Source: Rhynochetos jubatus
Taxonomy: Eukaryota > Chordata > Aves > Eurypygiformes > Rhynochetidae
Direction: 5' to 3'
Length of the DNA stretch: 64,000 bases
Assembly: GCA_027574665.1 (NCBI GenBank)
Contig: CM050666.1
Span: 3,534,001 to 3,598,000 of the forward strand
Under the pieces are notes generated by a model that did no database searches, had not been told where the DNA came from, and saw nothing but the letters and a program-made list of their open reading frames with translations. Below, piece after piece: positions 50,821 to 61,240 of the stretch. The translations under genes and the position numbers were made by a program. Position 1 is the stretch's first letter. Each line of letters opens with the position of its first letter.

Positions 50821-53281
50821 CTGAGAGGAAGTGAATTCAAGGTGGATAAATTAACTTTTCTTGAATGATGAAAATGTCAGCAGAATCAAGAGGAGAAAAA
50901 GCCTGGCATCAGCAGCTTAGAGAAGGTACCTTCAGGATGGATTTTGTGTTCCAAGTGGAATGGAAGAAGATAAATAAATATCATGTTTCTTTGGGTTTTT
51001 TTTATTACTTCCCCCCACCGCCCCCAGATCATGTTGTTTGAGTTCTGGATAAGAATTTGGCTCAGATGTTCCCAAATCTCTTGCTCTCTGTAGGCCAGTC
51101 TCCTTATAAAGTAGTATTTTGAGGCCTAAAAGTATCAGCATACATAGAAAACCAAATCCGCCTGAGACTGTTAGCTTATTAGTAAGTTCTCCTTAATTGC
51201 TCTGGGCAGTGAGAGATGTGTGTGTGTCTCTATCCCTGCCACCCTCGTCTTGGATCTCCCTCTCTGGAGTTCCCCCGCCTTGATAATGCTCCAGCACACA
51301 GATGATGCTGAGAAGGAAAACGCCTATCTCGTGGGGAGCAGAGGGAATACCCCAGTATTCAAGAAGGAAAATCTTGTCACGGAAGGAGGAGTTTATTTAC
51401 AGCCCAGCAAAGGAAAGTGACTTTCAAGGAGACGTATTTCATGGCTGTTTTACTGAAGCTCTAAGGACTTACATGCATTCCCTTGTTATGTCACTCCGGA
51501 ATTTTGTAATGCAGCTCAGAGTTCCTACTGCACTGTTTTCCTCTACCCACTCCTGCTTGGCAGTTTTTTCCTCTGAGCTTTGGTTTTGGACCCATGACAG
51601 ATTTCTGAACAAAACAGCCATCTCGCTGTGCTGTGGTTTCCACAGTGTTCTCAGATGTTCAGAAGCACCTGCACCCCCACAGATTCTGAACATCTCAAAT
51701 CCCCTTATGCAGAAACGGCTACTTCTGAGTTGGGCTGGAGCAGAAGAAACAAGCCCAGCAGAGTCATGTGCTTAATGATGTTCAATGAATTGTATATACC
51801 ATAATTGAAATACTACAGTAATTTTATAGTGTTTTAAAATCATTTAAGCCTAAACACATTGAATTCATGACACATTTTCTGGTTTCTGGGTCCTGACAAT
51901 ACTACCATTGTTGTGGAGAATAAAGAAAGGATCACAAAGATGACACTACAAGAACTTTTTTGACTTATCATCTGCCTCACAAGCAAGGGAGCAGCTGTGT
52001 GTGTATGTGGTTATTTGATGATGGAGAGGCGTGAAAAGCAGGGTTAGAGAGGTAAGGCTTTCCAAGAAAGGCAGTCCACTATCTTGTCCTAAGCCATAGA
52101 GCTCCACCAGGCACTTCTCCACCCTACGGCAGCCTCTCCAGTCTCCTGGAGTTTGGGGTCTGTGCTCACACCATGCTCTGCCTCTAGGTAACACCTATGG
52201 GAATTCTTTTCTCTGACGTATTTGAGGAAGAACGTTGCAAGTCAAAAGCTGGTGACTAATTCTGGTGTCCTAAACAACCACTTCAGCGTTTTCCTTTGGG
52301 TTTGAAAAGCCTGAAATGTAGACACTCCAGTTACGCTACCTTATTTTCAATGGGTTATTAATAATGTGTACATTTAGTTTTCCTCCATAACACTGTCAAG
52401 AGCAGTTCGTTTAAAACAACACATGGGCAAATGTGTCTTTTTATAGCAGGAGAGAGAAGGATGAGTGTCAGTCAGTCAAGACTAGTTCCAAATACATCTC
52501 CAACCAGGCCTCCTACAGAATAAGCGATACTGGCCGGGTGCCATGTAGATTACTCTGGGCTATAGCTCTTTAAAGAGTGTTTGTTATGGATTTCTACAGC
52601 AGAGAGATTTACTGGGGAGGAACAAGCAGATCCTGCTGCTTGTTTCCGTGTGCTTTATAGAAGTGCCCTGAACTGCTGACTGTTGCCTAATACTGTTTAG
52701 CTTGATTTCGCTTTCTGTGTGTTGTTTCATCCTGCCCTGTATTAGTGTTTGTGGGGATGCAAACTAGCAAAACCAACTCATCTAGTCCCCCTTGGTACAC
52801 CAGTCTTCTGCAGAATCTGACCGAGGGCACGCTTCTTAGCCCTGGGCCAGGGGGTTCAGCAGGGGGATGCAGAACGCATCCCAGCTCGCTTCGAAACATG
52901 TGACTGTGGAGATGGGCCAGACTTGGAAGCACTTTAACCTGCCCATTCTACAGTGTCATACTTCAGGGTTATTCACCAGGGATTTAGGTCTTTTTGTTTG
53001 GACAAATCCTGGGAAGTTCATCTCCAGGACACAGCACCCTGAAAGCTTTCCCACCTGCTCTTCGGAGTGTGTTAGGATTTCCTTCTACCTTCAGAAAGTG
53101 GTATGAATTTTCTGTCCTTGGGCTTAAATGGTACAGAAAGCTCAGTGTAAACTAAAGGAAGAATTTCACTTGTTAGTAATTTTTTATTTTCTCATGACCC
53201 CAAGATGTTTGCCTTACTCAGAGATTTCTTGTATAGTTTGTCTTTGCTTCTCTTAAGGAATATTCTGTACTATTTTTTCAG
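50821..53281. other. Noncoding sequence
   Basis: The 157-codon plus-strand ORF (51302-51775) shows no domain and is rejected. No other feature is supported. Confidence 0.4.
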
Positions 53282-53380
53282 GTTTTACATAAATCTGGAG
53301 TGCCTCAAGCAATTATTCAACTTCAAACACGAAGGGACAAAAAGTTACTGCCCATGGACAAACTTAAATATTTTAATGAT
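53282..53380 (+). other. Exon-like segment (33 codons, phase 0/0), unidentified
   Basis: A strong acceptor (tactattttttcag, ending at 53281) leads into 99 open bases: GTT TTA CAT AAA TCT GGA GTG CCT..., peptide VLHKSGVPQAIIQLQTRRDK then KLLPMDKLKYFND. A plausible donor (GAT|GTAAAG) follows at 53381. Exactly 33 codons give a phase-0/0 exon. If the donor is not used, the frame stays open to about 53509. The peptide composition (helical, Lys/Leu/Gln) is protein-like, but I cannot name a family. This is one of the best exon candidates in the window by splice-site quality, but it is not proven. Confidence 0.3.
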
Positions 53381-56014
53381 GTAAAGTGTTATTTTAAATA
53401 TACATATGATTATTCTTTTTGGCATCTCCGCATGGCATTTGCCATGTTTAAAGATGCTAGGATGATTTATTCTCATATGAAGGGCAATATAAGGATTTTT
53501 TTGTTCTGAGGGGGCAGAGGGATGGAGAGCAGATGTGGCATTGGAGGGATGGGAGTTGCAAGGACTGAATGCAAGTGGAGTTGCCTGTGGGAAATACGGC
53601 AGAAGCAAGCACAGGGAAAAGAGCAGGGGCTAAAGGATGAAGGCATGGGGGTCAGGCTGGGATGAGAGGGACTGCAAAGGGTTTCAGAAGTCCGTCTGGA
53701 GATGCAGGGACTATTGTAGTATTACTGGAGAAACTTCTGGGGAAGAAAGAGGCATCACATAAAACGTGATGTAAACTATATAACTGGTTGCTGCACCCAG
53801 TGAGAAGACGTCCCTGCACAGGGAGTCTTCAGCCTGGCCTGATGCTCAGTATGTATTTGTCTTTTCCCTGCTTGTTAGTTGTTGAAACCAATGGCCATTA
53901 AGGCAGTGGACCTCCCGCTTTTGGGTTTGTCTCTACTTTTACAGTCCTGTCAAGCAGCAGTAACGTAGACAAGCTGCTCGATGGAAGCTGTTCACGCACT
54001 GTCTGAAGCTGTACTGAGAATTACAGAAAAAACTCAGCTATACTGATCTCAAAAAGAAACAAAGTGGAAGAGGTTTCAGCTCAAACCTGCCAGTCAGATG
54101 GCAATGCTTAGCTCTGCTGGGTCAGTTAAAGATTTAGACAGACCTATTACAATGTATAGTAAAGATATGGCTCTGTCAAGGAGAATCCATTTATTGCATA
54201 ATGTAATCAAGGCAAGCCACGTATAAAATGGTATCTGATCTTCTTTTCATTCTGTCAATGTAATTCCACTAATTTCTGCAGGGATACTATTGACTCGAGC
54301 ATCGTGCTTACACAGTGGCACGGAGACATGCACTGTGTTCTAGCCTGTGTCCTAAGTGGCAATGGGTTGTAAAGTGCCTATGGTCTGTGTCTGAATCAGA
54401 AGAGGTTTCTGTAATCTTTTACTGGAAGTTTTGACACAGTCTAATATTTACAGTCTGGTTTGTGAAAGGCATTCAAGAGCTGAGGCCAGCAGAAGTAAAG
54501 CAATCCAGAAGGGTGAAACTACTACCTTCCTCACAGTGTGTCTTACTGGCTAAGTGCAGTCCTACCAAGAGCAGACATTGCAGTGTCATGCCTGTGCACT
54601 GCCCAAGGCAGGACCGCAGTGAATGGCACCACTCATTAAACCACTGGAGTGTTGGAGGTGTCTGAAATGGGGACCTGAAGAGGCCAGGGCAATTTGAGGG
54701 CAGTTTAAATTTAAAAAGGTGTATCCATAGACAATGGGAAGGATTAGAGTTCACCTCTGAAGCAGGTAGGACAGCAGATACCTTGCTGTGGAGGTAGTCA
54801 TTATCCTGGCAGTTGCATGTAACACAGAGAGTACCTTGCCGTTCATCAAGGGCAGAACCTACGTTTGCCTCTGGAGAAGGGCATACGCATACTAATCCCA
54901 CAGGAACAGCTGGTTAATTAATAAAGCCATGAGGAAAACTCTGTTTGGCTTTGTTCTTTCCTTTCTGACTTCAGGGTTGATGAGTCTGAGGAACGACTAC
55001 ACAAAACCTGCTTGCTGCAATGTCTTGAGACCTTCCAGCAGCAGCGAATGTGCTTTTTAATGTCTGTTTCGTTGGAAAGTTGTGCCTCTGCACAGAGCTC
55101 ATGAGCACCATTCCATTACACGTGTGTTTGAATCCGGCACTTGAACGGTTCCTGCCACGTTACAACTGCAGCATCGAGTAGCACTTGGCCATACTGCTCC
55201 ACAGCAGAGCAGCATCCTAGCAAGTAGGTTGTGGAAATAATCCTGCTGGTTCCAGTAATCAGAGTATACAATGGGGTCGAAAGTTCAAAGGGAGCTGGGG
55301 AATGCAGTTGGAGCCTGAGTGCTGGACGGGACATTGTCTCTGAGGGGCTTCTGGAAGGAGGATTTCTCTTAAGTGGGACATAACCATCAGCTGGGCTTGA
55401 TAAAAAATGCAGAGTTTATAGAACCATTTCTTCCCTGGAACCTGGAGTCTTCCTTCCTCTCCGAAGAATGAAGTTGTTCAGAGAGCAGGGAGAGAAAACT
55501 GTCTAGGTCTGTGTTCAGCTGTAGAAGTTGGACATACTGTCGATAAAAATACTACTTTTTTGAAAGTGCTTAAATTGTTTTGGAATTTCAGATTGATTAT
55601 TCCTGTGGGATTTTGCCTGCTCTTGCCCCAGGGCCAGGACACAGAACCCAAAGGCATGCTGTGGATTTGATTCAGAATCTAGACCTCCTTCTGCGGTTTT
55701 GATATAGAGATTTGTATCCGTGATCATCCCTCTACTCCCAGTCAAAGTAGAAACTCTGTTTGAAAACAGGACTGCTCGCCTGGCGTCTGTGTACGTATGG
55801 CACCTGAATCATATAAACCCAGTAACTGTCATGCTGGGTAAGCTGGAGCTGTGTATAGGCTATGCATAGGGTAAAGCCCCACCTTTATAATCTCCTGGCT
55901 CCTTGCAATTGGCAGTTCATGGTGTATCCTCACATGAGGGATGCATATAAGCCATCGTGTGTAACAACTATCAGTGCATCATGAAATAGTTTAAGCCCTT
56001 TCAGATCCTGATGC
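53381..56014. other. Noncoding sequence
   Basis: No supported gene. A possible tRNA-SINE echo near 55090-55140 (gagctcatgagcacc ... gtttgaatccggc) is too weak to annotate. The 142-codon minus-strand ORF at 54473-54901 has no domain. Confidence 0.4.
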
Positions 56015-56230
56015 CTCTATAACATCCTGGATCAATGCATCCCACAATTTCAGTTACGAAGAAAAATGTTTTGTCTGCTTTTATACTAATTTATCAGATT
56101 TCTTCACTGTGGCTCCTCGATCCTCGTGATGTGAGAAGCAGTAAATAATATTTCATCCATTTTATCCGTAACACTCAGGATTTACATCTCTCTCTCTTCA
56201 TTCTCTCTTCTCTGAGCTGAAGATAACTAG
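56015..56230 (-). mobile_element. Ancient CR1/L3-like LINE 3' fragment (antisense)
   Basis: The order cctggatcaatgcatcccac, aatttcagttacgaagaaaa, a cctcgatcctcgtgatgtga-like block, gaagcagtaaataatatttc, catttt..tccgtaacactc and ttctctgagctgaag follows the old amniote CR1 3' region in antisense (ccacaatttaattat..., gtgttatgagaaggagtaaataattct, ...ctgaa). It is far more diverged than the avian CR1 copies above, so it predates birds. It adjoins the MIR piece at 56258, which is typical of an undisturbed ancient stretch. Confidence 0.6.
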
Positions 56231-56257
56231 TTAATGCAACTTTTGTCACTGCTACAG

Positions 56258-56366
56258 AGGCCTTGCATGTCTCTGCTCTTCAATTTCTGTGCATGGGAAA
56301 TGAGGACAATACTCCCTACATCATAAGGTAGTTGGTGCTTGTAAAGAACTTAAGAACTGTGATCAG
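56258..56366 (+). repeat. MIR-type SINE remnant (sense)
   Basis: The run gcatgtctctgctcttcaat, ttctgtgcatgggaaatgag, gacaatactccctacatcat, aaggtagttggtgcttgtaa, agaacttaagaactgtg follows the 3' half of MIR (ctctgtgcctcagtttcctcatctgtaaaatggggataataatagtacctacctcatagggttgttgtgagg...taaagcgcttagaacagtg) with the correct order and spacing. It is one of the better MIR matches in the window. Confidence 0.6.
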
Positions 56367-57762
56367 AAAAGGTATAATTGTAGCATTCCAAATGCTGCAT
56401 ATCAGTCAATTCACATGCGTGCACAGGGGTGACGGGTAGGAATCTGGTCATTCTCAGACACGAATCGCTTTTCTTACAAAACACAGGTATCAATTACAGG
56501 CATCAGTTTTGGCAAATGTGGCCATTATTTACTAGAAACCACTCCCTGAATTATCTGGGCTCTAAAAAATGAATATGGCTGTGGAAGAAAGGTATACAGT
56601 GAGCCCATTCACAACTTTAATTGGTATTAACTGAAAGAAAGGTCCCCCCACCTCCTCATTCACTGCCTCGCTCAGGCATCACAGTTCATACAATGCATCT
56701 ATCATTCCTGGACTAAATGAAAGAGCGATACAAAATCCTGTAAGTATTTCTTAAGTCATTTTACCATAATTAAATTTTGATTTGTCTCTTTCAAACCCTT
56801 TCTTTCCTTGCTAAGTCTTTGAAAGAGAGATTACGAGTAATGGTTTCGTTTAAAAGGCATCGAGTTTAAATGGCAACTTTTAAAGTTGGACCAGGTTCTC
56901 TTTGGAGGAGTCAGTTTATAGCCGGCTTCTTAATCTTTAAAGCTTGTTTTTCCCTTTCAGATTATCTTTTCAGATCACTTTGTTTTACTTAATGTAAATA
57001 TTCCAGCAAATTTCAGTACCAAATAATGATGAATGTGATTAGGATCAGAGCTTTGTTAAGTAGTATGAGAAGATCCTTTATTTCAGCAGGGGAGATATAT
57101 CACCTCTGTTGCAAATTATATCATGCTGACAGAGTGAAATGTACTGTAACCTGATGAAAAAAGAACATGATCTAACTGTATTGATACAGGAGGAGAGAAA
57201 TGCACACAGTGTTCAAAACAAGTATGTCAGGAAGGGTTCGGTTTTTTCTCGTTTTCATTTTCTGAAGCAGATAGTGAGGTAATTGTTTCTCTGGATAGAA
57301 AAGTACAGCCAGTGCCTGGCTGATAGGTGGGTCTTATCCATTTGTTCATTAATTGGTGGTTTACAGTATATCTAACAGGGACGGTCGCAGTAAGAGTGAT
57401 GAAGAGCTGTCTCAAACAGCAAACACTACAGGATCCCATCTTGTGAAATTGTACACTGAACACTTTTTAGTAACCTTTTTTCAGGGGAACAGATGGATTG
57501 TTTACAGGCAGTAATTAAGACCATGCCCCTTCCCTAAAATGCTTTTGATGTCAGGGCCAAATTTAATTTACTGTTGCATCAAATCTCAGATTAAGTCATT
57601 ATCTACTTCATCTAAACCAACAGAGACCGTCTGGATTAACACAGGGGTTGTTGAGAGGAATATCTGCTTGAAGTACAGGTATAGCAGCAGAGAAGGGAAA
57701 GCCTGATGGTGCAAACAGTGTCACTGAGCACTAATACAAAGCAAAATTATTTGGGTCTGTGG
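56367..57762. other. Noncoding sequence
   Basis: No supported feature. Confidence 0.4.
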
Positions 57763-57836
57763 TCTTGTTCGGATCTTTGCTGGACACGCTATTTGGGGAT
57801 CTTGTTTGGTTCTTTGCCAGATACACTATTTGCAGT
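57763..57836 (+). repeat. 37-bp tandem duplication
   Basis: Copies at 57763-57799 (tcttgttcggatctttgctg...) and 57800-57836 (tcttgtttggttctttgcca...) align without gaps at about 75-80% identity. The 37-base unit is not a multiple of three, which speaks against a coding role. It is an older local duplication. Confidence 0.75.
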
Positions 57837-57910
57837 ACAGATCCCAGAACAAGTTGCAGTTCACAGACTCAGCTGCGATATGGAAACCTGCTGTGATTTC
57901 TGGAGGTCAT

Positions 57911-57930
57911 GGGGGGTGGGGTGGGTGGGG
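57911..57930 (+). promoter_or_regulatory. Perfect G-quadruplex motif
   Basis: GGGGGGTGGGGTGGGTGGGG has four G-runs of at least three separated by single T loops, the pattern expected for a very stable parallel quadruplex. It may be regulatory or merely structural; no adjacent promoter is recognisable. Confidence 0.7.
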
Positions 57931-60550
57931 CAGCGGTCACAGGTGGTTGCTCACATACAGGATTTTACGAATATGTAAATATTCTCATGTGCCATTTTCG
58001 CCGGTTAAAGACATCACCACATTCAAACCGATGAAAGGGGAGCAGCAGCACTGCTTGAAGGGCTGTCACAAAGCCAGGCTGGCCTTTATCACTCAGAGAT
58101 TGTTTCATATTGCAGCAGAGGCTAAAGCTCCTTGTATGGACTCACTATATTCCATTTAAAAAAGTAGTTTACCTGCCAAAGCAAGTTCTTTTTGAGTCCC
58201 GCGGTCATTGACACTGCCAAATCTGTCTGGTTTACTGCTCCATTACTACGCTCTTCATTCTAAGCCATTGCTACAAAACGTGTTTCTACTGAAAAAAAAA
58301 CATTTCCAGCTGAAATATAACACAAAGCTTCCACTATACTTACTTTGTAAGCATAAGTACCTATTTTTCAGATCATCAGGTGCATCAGTAAATGTTCCTA
58401 GTGTTTGTGTTTGCTAAACCTGTACTTAAACGGGGCTTTGAAATGGCAGAAAATTGCATGTTGGATTTATCATTAAGGGGGTGGTGGAGGGGACAGAAGG
58501 AAAAAGCATTGTCTAGTGTATGAATAAAAGAACAAGGAAGCTTTTTATTTTCCCATCACTCTTTTTTCAAACACCAGAGGTTGCAGTAAATATGGAATGA
58601 AGTGTCCCTATGATAGTCTTGCTCAAATGTGTTAAATCTGAAATTTATCCCAAAATTTGAGTGAGGGAGAATGTGCCTACCCACATCTAAGTTCTTGCCT
58701 ATAATTTCAACATATGAAGTTTTACGTGGAGTTCTTTTCTTCTTGTTTTAAACTTCCCTCCAACGTTGGGATGCTGGCGTGACTATACACTGTTTCTATC
58801 ACAGCAAAATCTCTGCTAACTTTGTTGACTGTCGTTTGCTCCTGAATGCTCCTGTCTTTCACCACATCAACAGCGAACAGTTATCCCTGCGCGTAAGCTC
58901 AGGTTTTCCAAGTTGTTTGGAAAATCAGCAAGTAAATATATATATATGCCCAGTGTTGTTCCTGCCAGTCTTACAAATGTGTGGGAACAAAGATGTTTTT
59001 AAAAATAATGTACAAAAATTAGGTGTTTTAAAAATACTTTCAAGATGTCAGGAAGGTTACTTTTTTTTTTTATGTTTAGGCTACTCAGTTCTGTATTACC
59101 CAAATGATCATTTTCTGCACTTGTAGAAAACAAAAATAGTTTTGCTCTTAAAAGATGGGATTTGGCACTTAGGGCAAAATTTTCCTCTCCAATCTGCAAT
59201 GCAGATGCCTTCGCCGCAGAGCAGATTTCAACTGGCGTTCTGCATTCATTTCATGCATAAAACTTCCCCTGACGTCTGCGGGAGCTCCACGAATGGACTC
59301 TGTTCAGACAACACAGAACAGGCCAGAGGGAAGAATATTCCTCTGATTTACCTTGAACACCCAGGACCAAAATCTAGACAAAGATCGAAGTCGTGCTGGT
59401 AGCAACCACTATAACATGGTTCTTACACGGTCAGAAGATGTTCTTGGGGCAATGGCAATGGAGAAGCTGGTCGTTTGGGGAGGGTTAGTGCGGTCCTGTG
59501 ACTACTTTCTCTGAATCAGACAAGAGGTGATAACTCTACAAACCTACCAGCTAAAATTTGCCATGAAGAACGAATCACCGCAGCCCGGGTTATGTGCAGG
59601 GCTGTTACCAGCACGCAGGAAGAGTTAATCTCCTACAGTGCTGCCTTAAAGACACCAGGGTCTCCTTCCGTTCGCAGTTCCGCTGGGGACGTTGGCTGGC
59701 GAACCTAACCGCCGCTGTCCCTCCAACCTGTCCCTTCTGTCACATGCTTAAGATAACGTGCAGAAATTCTACAGGGGGGAGACCCTGGGGATGAAGTGGA
59801 TATGGATCCTTTCGGTATTTGAACAGGGGAAGGCAACTTTTCCTTCCCCTGTGTAGGAAGAATGTGTTAAAGCCAATACCGGTTGCTGTTTCTGTGTGCC
59901 TTGAGGCAATGCAAGCAGGATTTTCTCTTTAAATCACTGCTAATTAGAATGAATAAATCTAACGAAATAGCAGCAGTGAATATTAATTGAAATAAACCCC
60001 CAAATCTCACCTAGATGTATTTTGAATTTTTCTGTTGTTTTTTGTCTGTAAAGACTCATACACATACGTTCATGACAGTGTGTCCTTGCCTGAGAAAGTG
60101 TGGAAAAGCAAATAAAAAAATCACAGACACTCAGTCAAAATGTATTTTGGTAGAAATTTCCAGCAGCAATATTTATTCAGCCATGTTCAAATCTATTTCC
60201 TTCTCCTCCCTGAAACACTGTGTTTGAGAAAAAGGGCGGGGAGAAGACAGTCGCACAGTTCAGATTGCCGTGCCAGAGGTGGCAAATCATTAAAGATATG
60301 GGGTAAAAATTTGAAAAACGCTTTCTGTCCAAAGGAGACCCCAGCACCTAGCAGTCCTGCTGGGAACGAGTGGGGCTTGGGCACATTGGTCGGTTTTGAA
60401 AATGGTATTTTAGTAGTTCTGAAATGTTACCGCTCCTCTTGCAAGGACTGGAGTGGGTCGGTTCAGGGGGGCTCGTGAAGCAAATCCACCACACGCAGAC
60501 TCTTCATGCACTGCAAGCAGACGAAAGGGCTAAGGCCCGTAAGCGCTGCA
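57931..60550. other. Noncoding sequence with a CpG-richer patch
   Basis: No gene is supported. The stretch 59160-59350 contains phrases (aaaacttcccctgacgtctg, cgggagct) that recall an old amniote repeat. The stretch 59575-59720 is unusually CpG-rich for the area but gives no convincing exon. Confidence 0.35.
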
Positions 60551-60584
60551 GAGGGTTGCTGAGGGCAGAGGGTTGCTGAGGGCA
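60551..60584 (+). repeat. 17-bp tandem duplication
   Basis: gagggttgctgagggca occurs twice in tandem without change (60551-60567, 60568-60584). It is a recent local duplication. Confidence 0.85.
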
Positions 60585-60617
60585 GTTGCTTGCCTTTTGC
60601 CACTGGCCACATCTCAC

Positions 60618-60714
60618 CCTCCTCTCGGTCTTGCACACTGCAGTCTCCTTTGACTTCATCGAGGCCATGCACGAGCTTCGTGTCTTTGCAGATCCAGTTG
60701 CTACGTGTAGTGAT
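60618..60714 (-). other. Exon-like segment, unidentified (minus strand; plus-strand reading also possible)
   Basis: On the minus strand a T-rich tract ending attaag is followed by 97 open bases starting ITTRSNWICKDTKLVHGLDE and ending VKGDCSVQDREE, then a donor AGG|GTGAGA. The segment is GC-richer than its acceptor side and contains several CpGs. On the plus strand an acceptor cttgcacactgcag at 60643 leads into an equally open SFDFIEAMHELRVFADP frame. I cannot decide between the two, and neither peptide is recognised. One of them being a real exon is plausible, and both being chance is plausible too. Confidence 0.2.
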
Positions 60715-61051
60715 CTTAATGATAAAATACAAAGAACAGAAGCAAAATGGATGCATTTTACCTGCGTGTGAGAGGCGCAATGGAAGATTCTTTCACCTAT
60801 TTACAGCAAAGGCAGTTTCACACCGGAGTTACACTGGATGGGATTAAGGAGAATAAAAATCTTATTGGAAAACAGTTACTGTAACATAAACCCATAGAAT
60901 TTTTGTTCTATAGAAAGGATAGGAAGACTTTCTTTACCTCTTCTTACTGGCTTAATACTTAAATTTCCGACTTAAAATTAATTATTTCCTTTATGGAACA
61001 TAAAATTGAAATTAGAGTATCATGTCTGGAGTTTTGATTGTTACAGGAATG

Positions 61052-61240
61052 TTATTTGTAAATCTCTTGGATGGGGGAGAAGGCCTTTCCGTTCAAGTGC
61101 CTGATTTTGTTCTCCTGTTTCTGAGCTTGGTTGTGTCTCTGTAACTTTTTCATAACCTTGAGCAAGTCCCTTAATACCTGCACTTCATTCAGACCCAAAT
61201 CGGGTGCCAAGAGCTGGCACTTGCCTGCTAACTTGGTCCT
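61052..61240 (-). other. Exon-like terminal segment (62 codons + stop) or MIR-derived, unidentified
   Basis: On the minus strand a long pyrimidine tract (ctttccatttccttctcact...ctgtgaag) precedes 62 open codons from RTKLAGKCQLLAPDLGLNE to HLNGKAFSPIQEIYK and TAA. The middle (LRDLLKVMKKLQRHNQAQKQ) is an amphipathic, coiled-coil-like stretch, and third positions are about 65% G/C although the region is AT-rich. Against a host exon: the plus strand at about 61151-61180 (aaccttgagcaagtccctta) matches the MIR core, whose antisense naturally reads LSDLPKV-like. The frame could thus be an exapted or chance ORF over an old SINE. No family is recognised. Confidence 0.28.

Noticed and set aside
51302-51775. 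157-codon plus-strand ORF
   Set aside because: No domain or recognisable family; no splice or promoter context.
55090-55140. Possible tRNA-like A/B box (gagctcatgagcacc, gtttgaatccggc)
   Set aside because: Spacing and flanks do not follow any tRNA or SINE consensus well.
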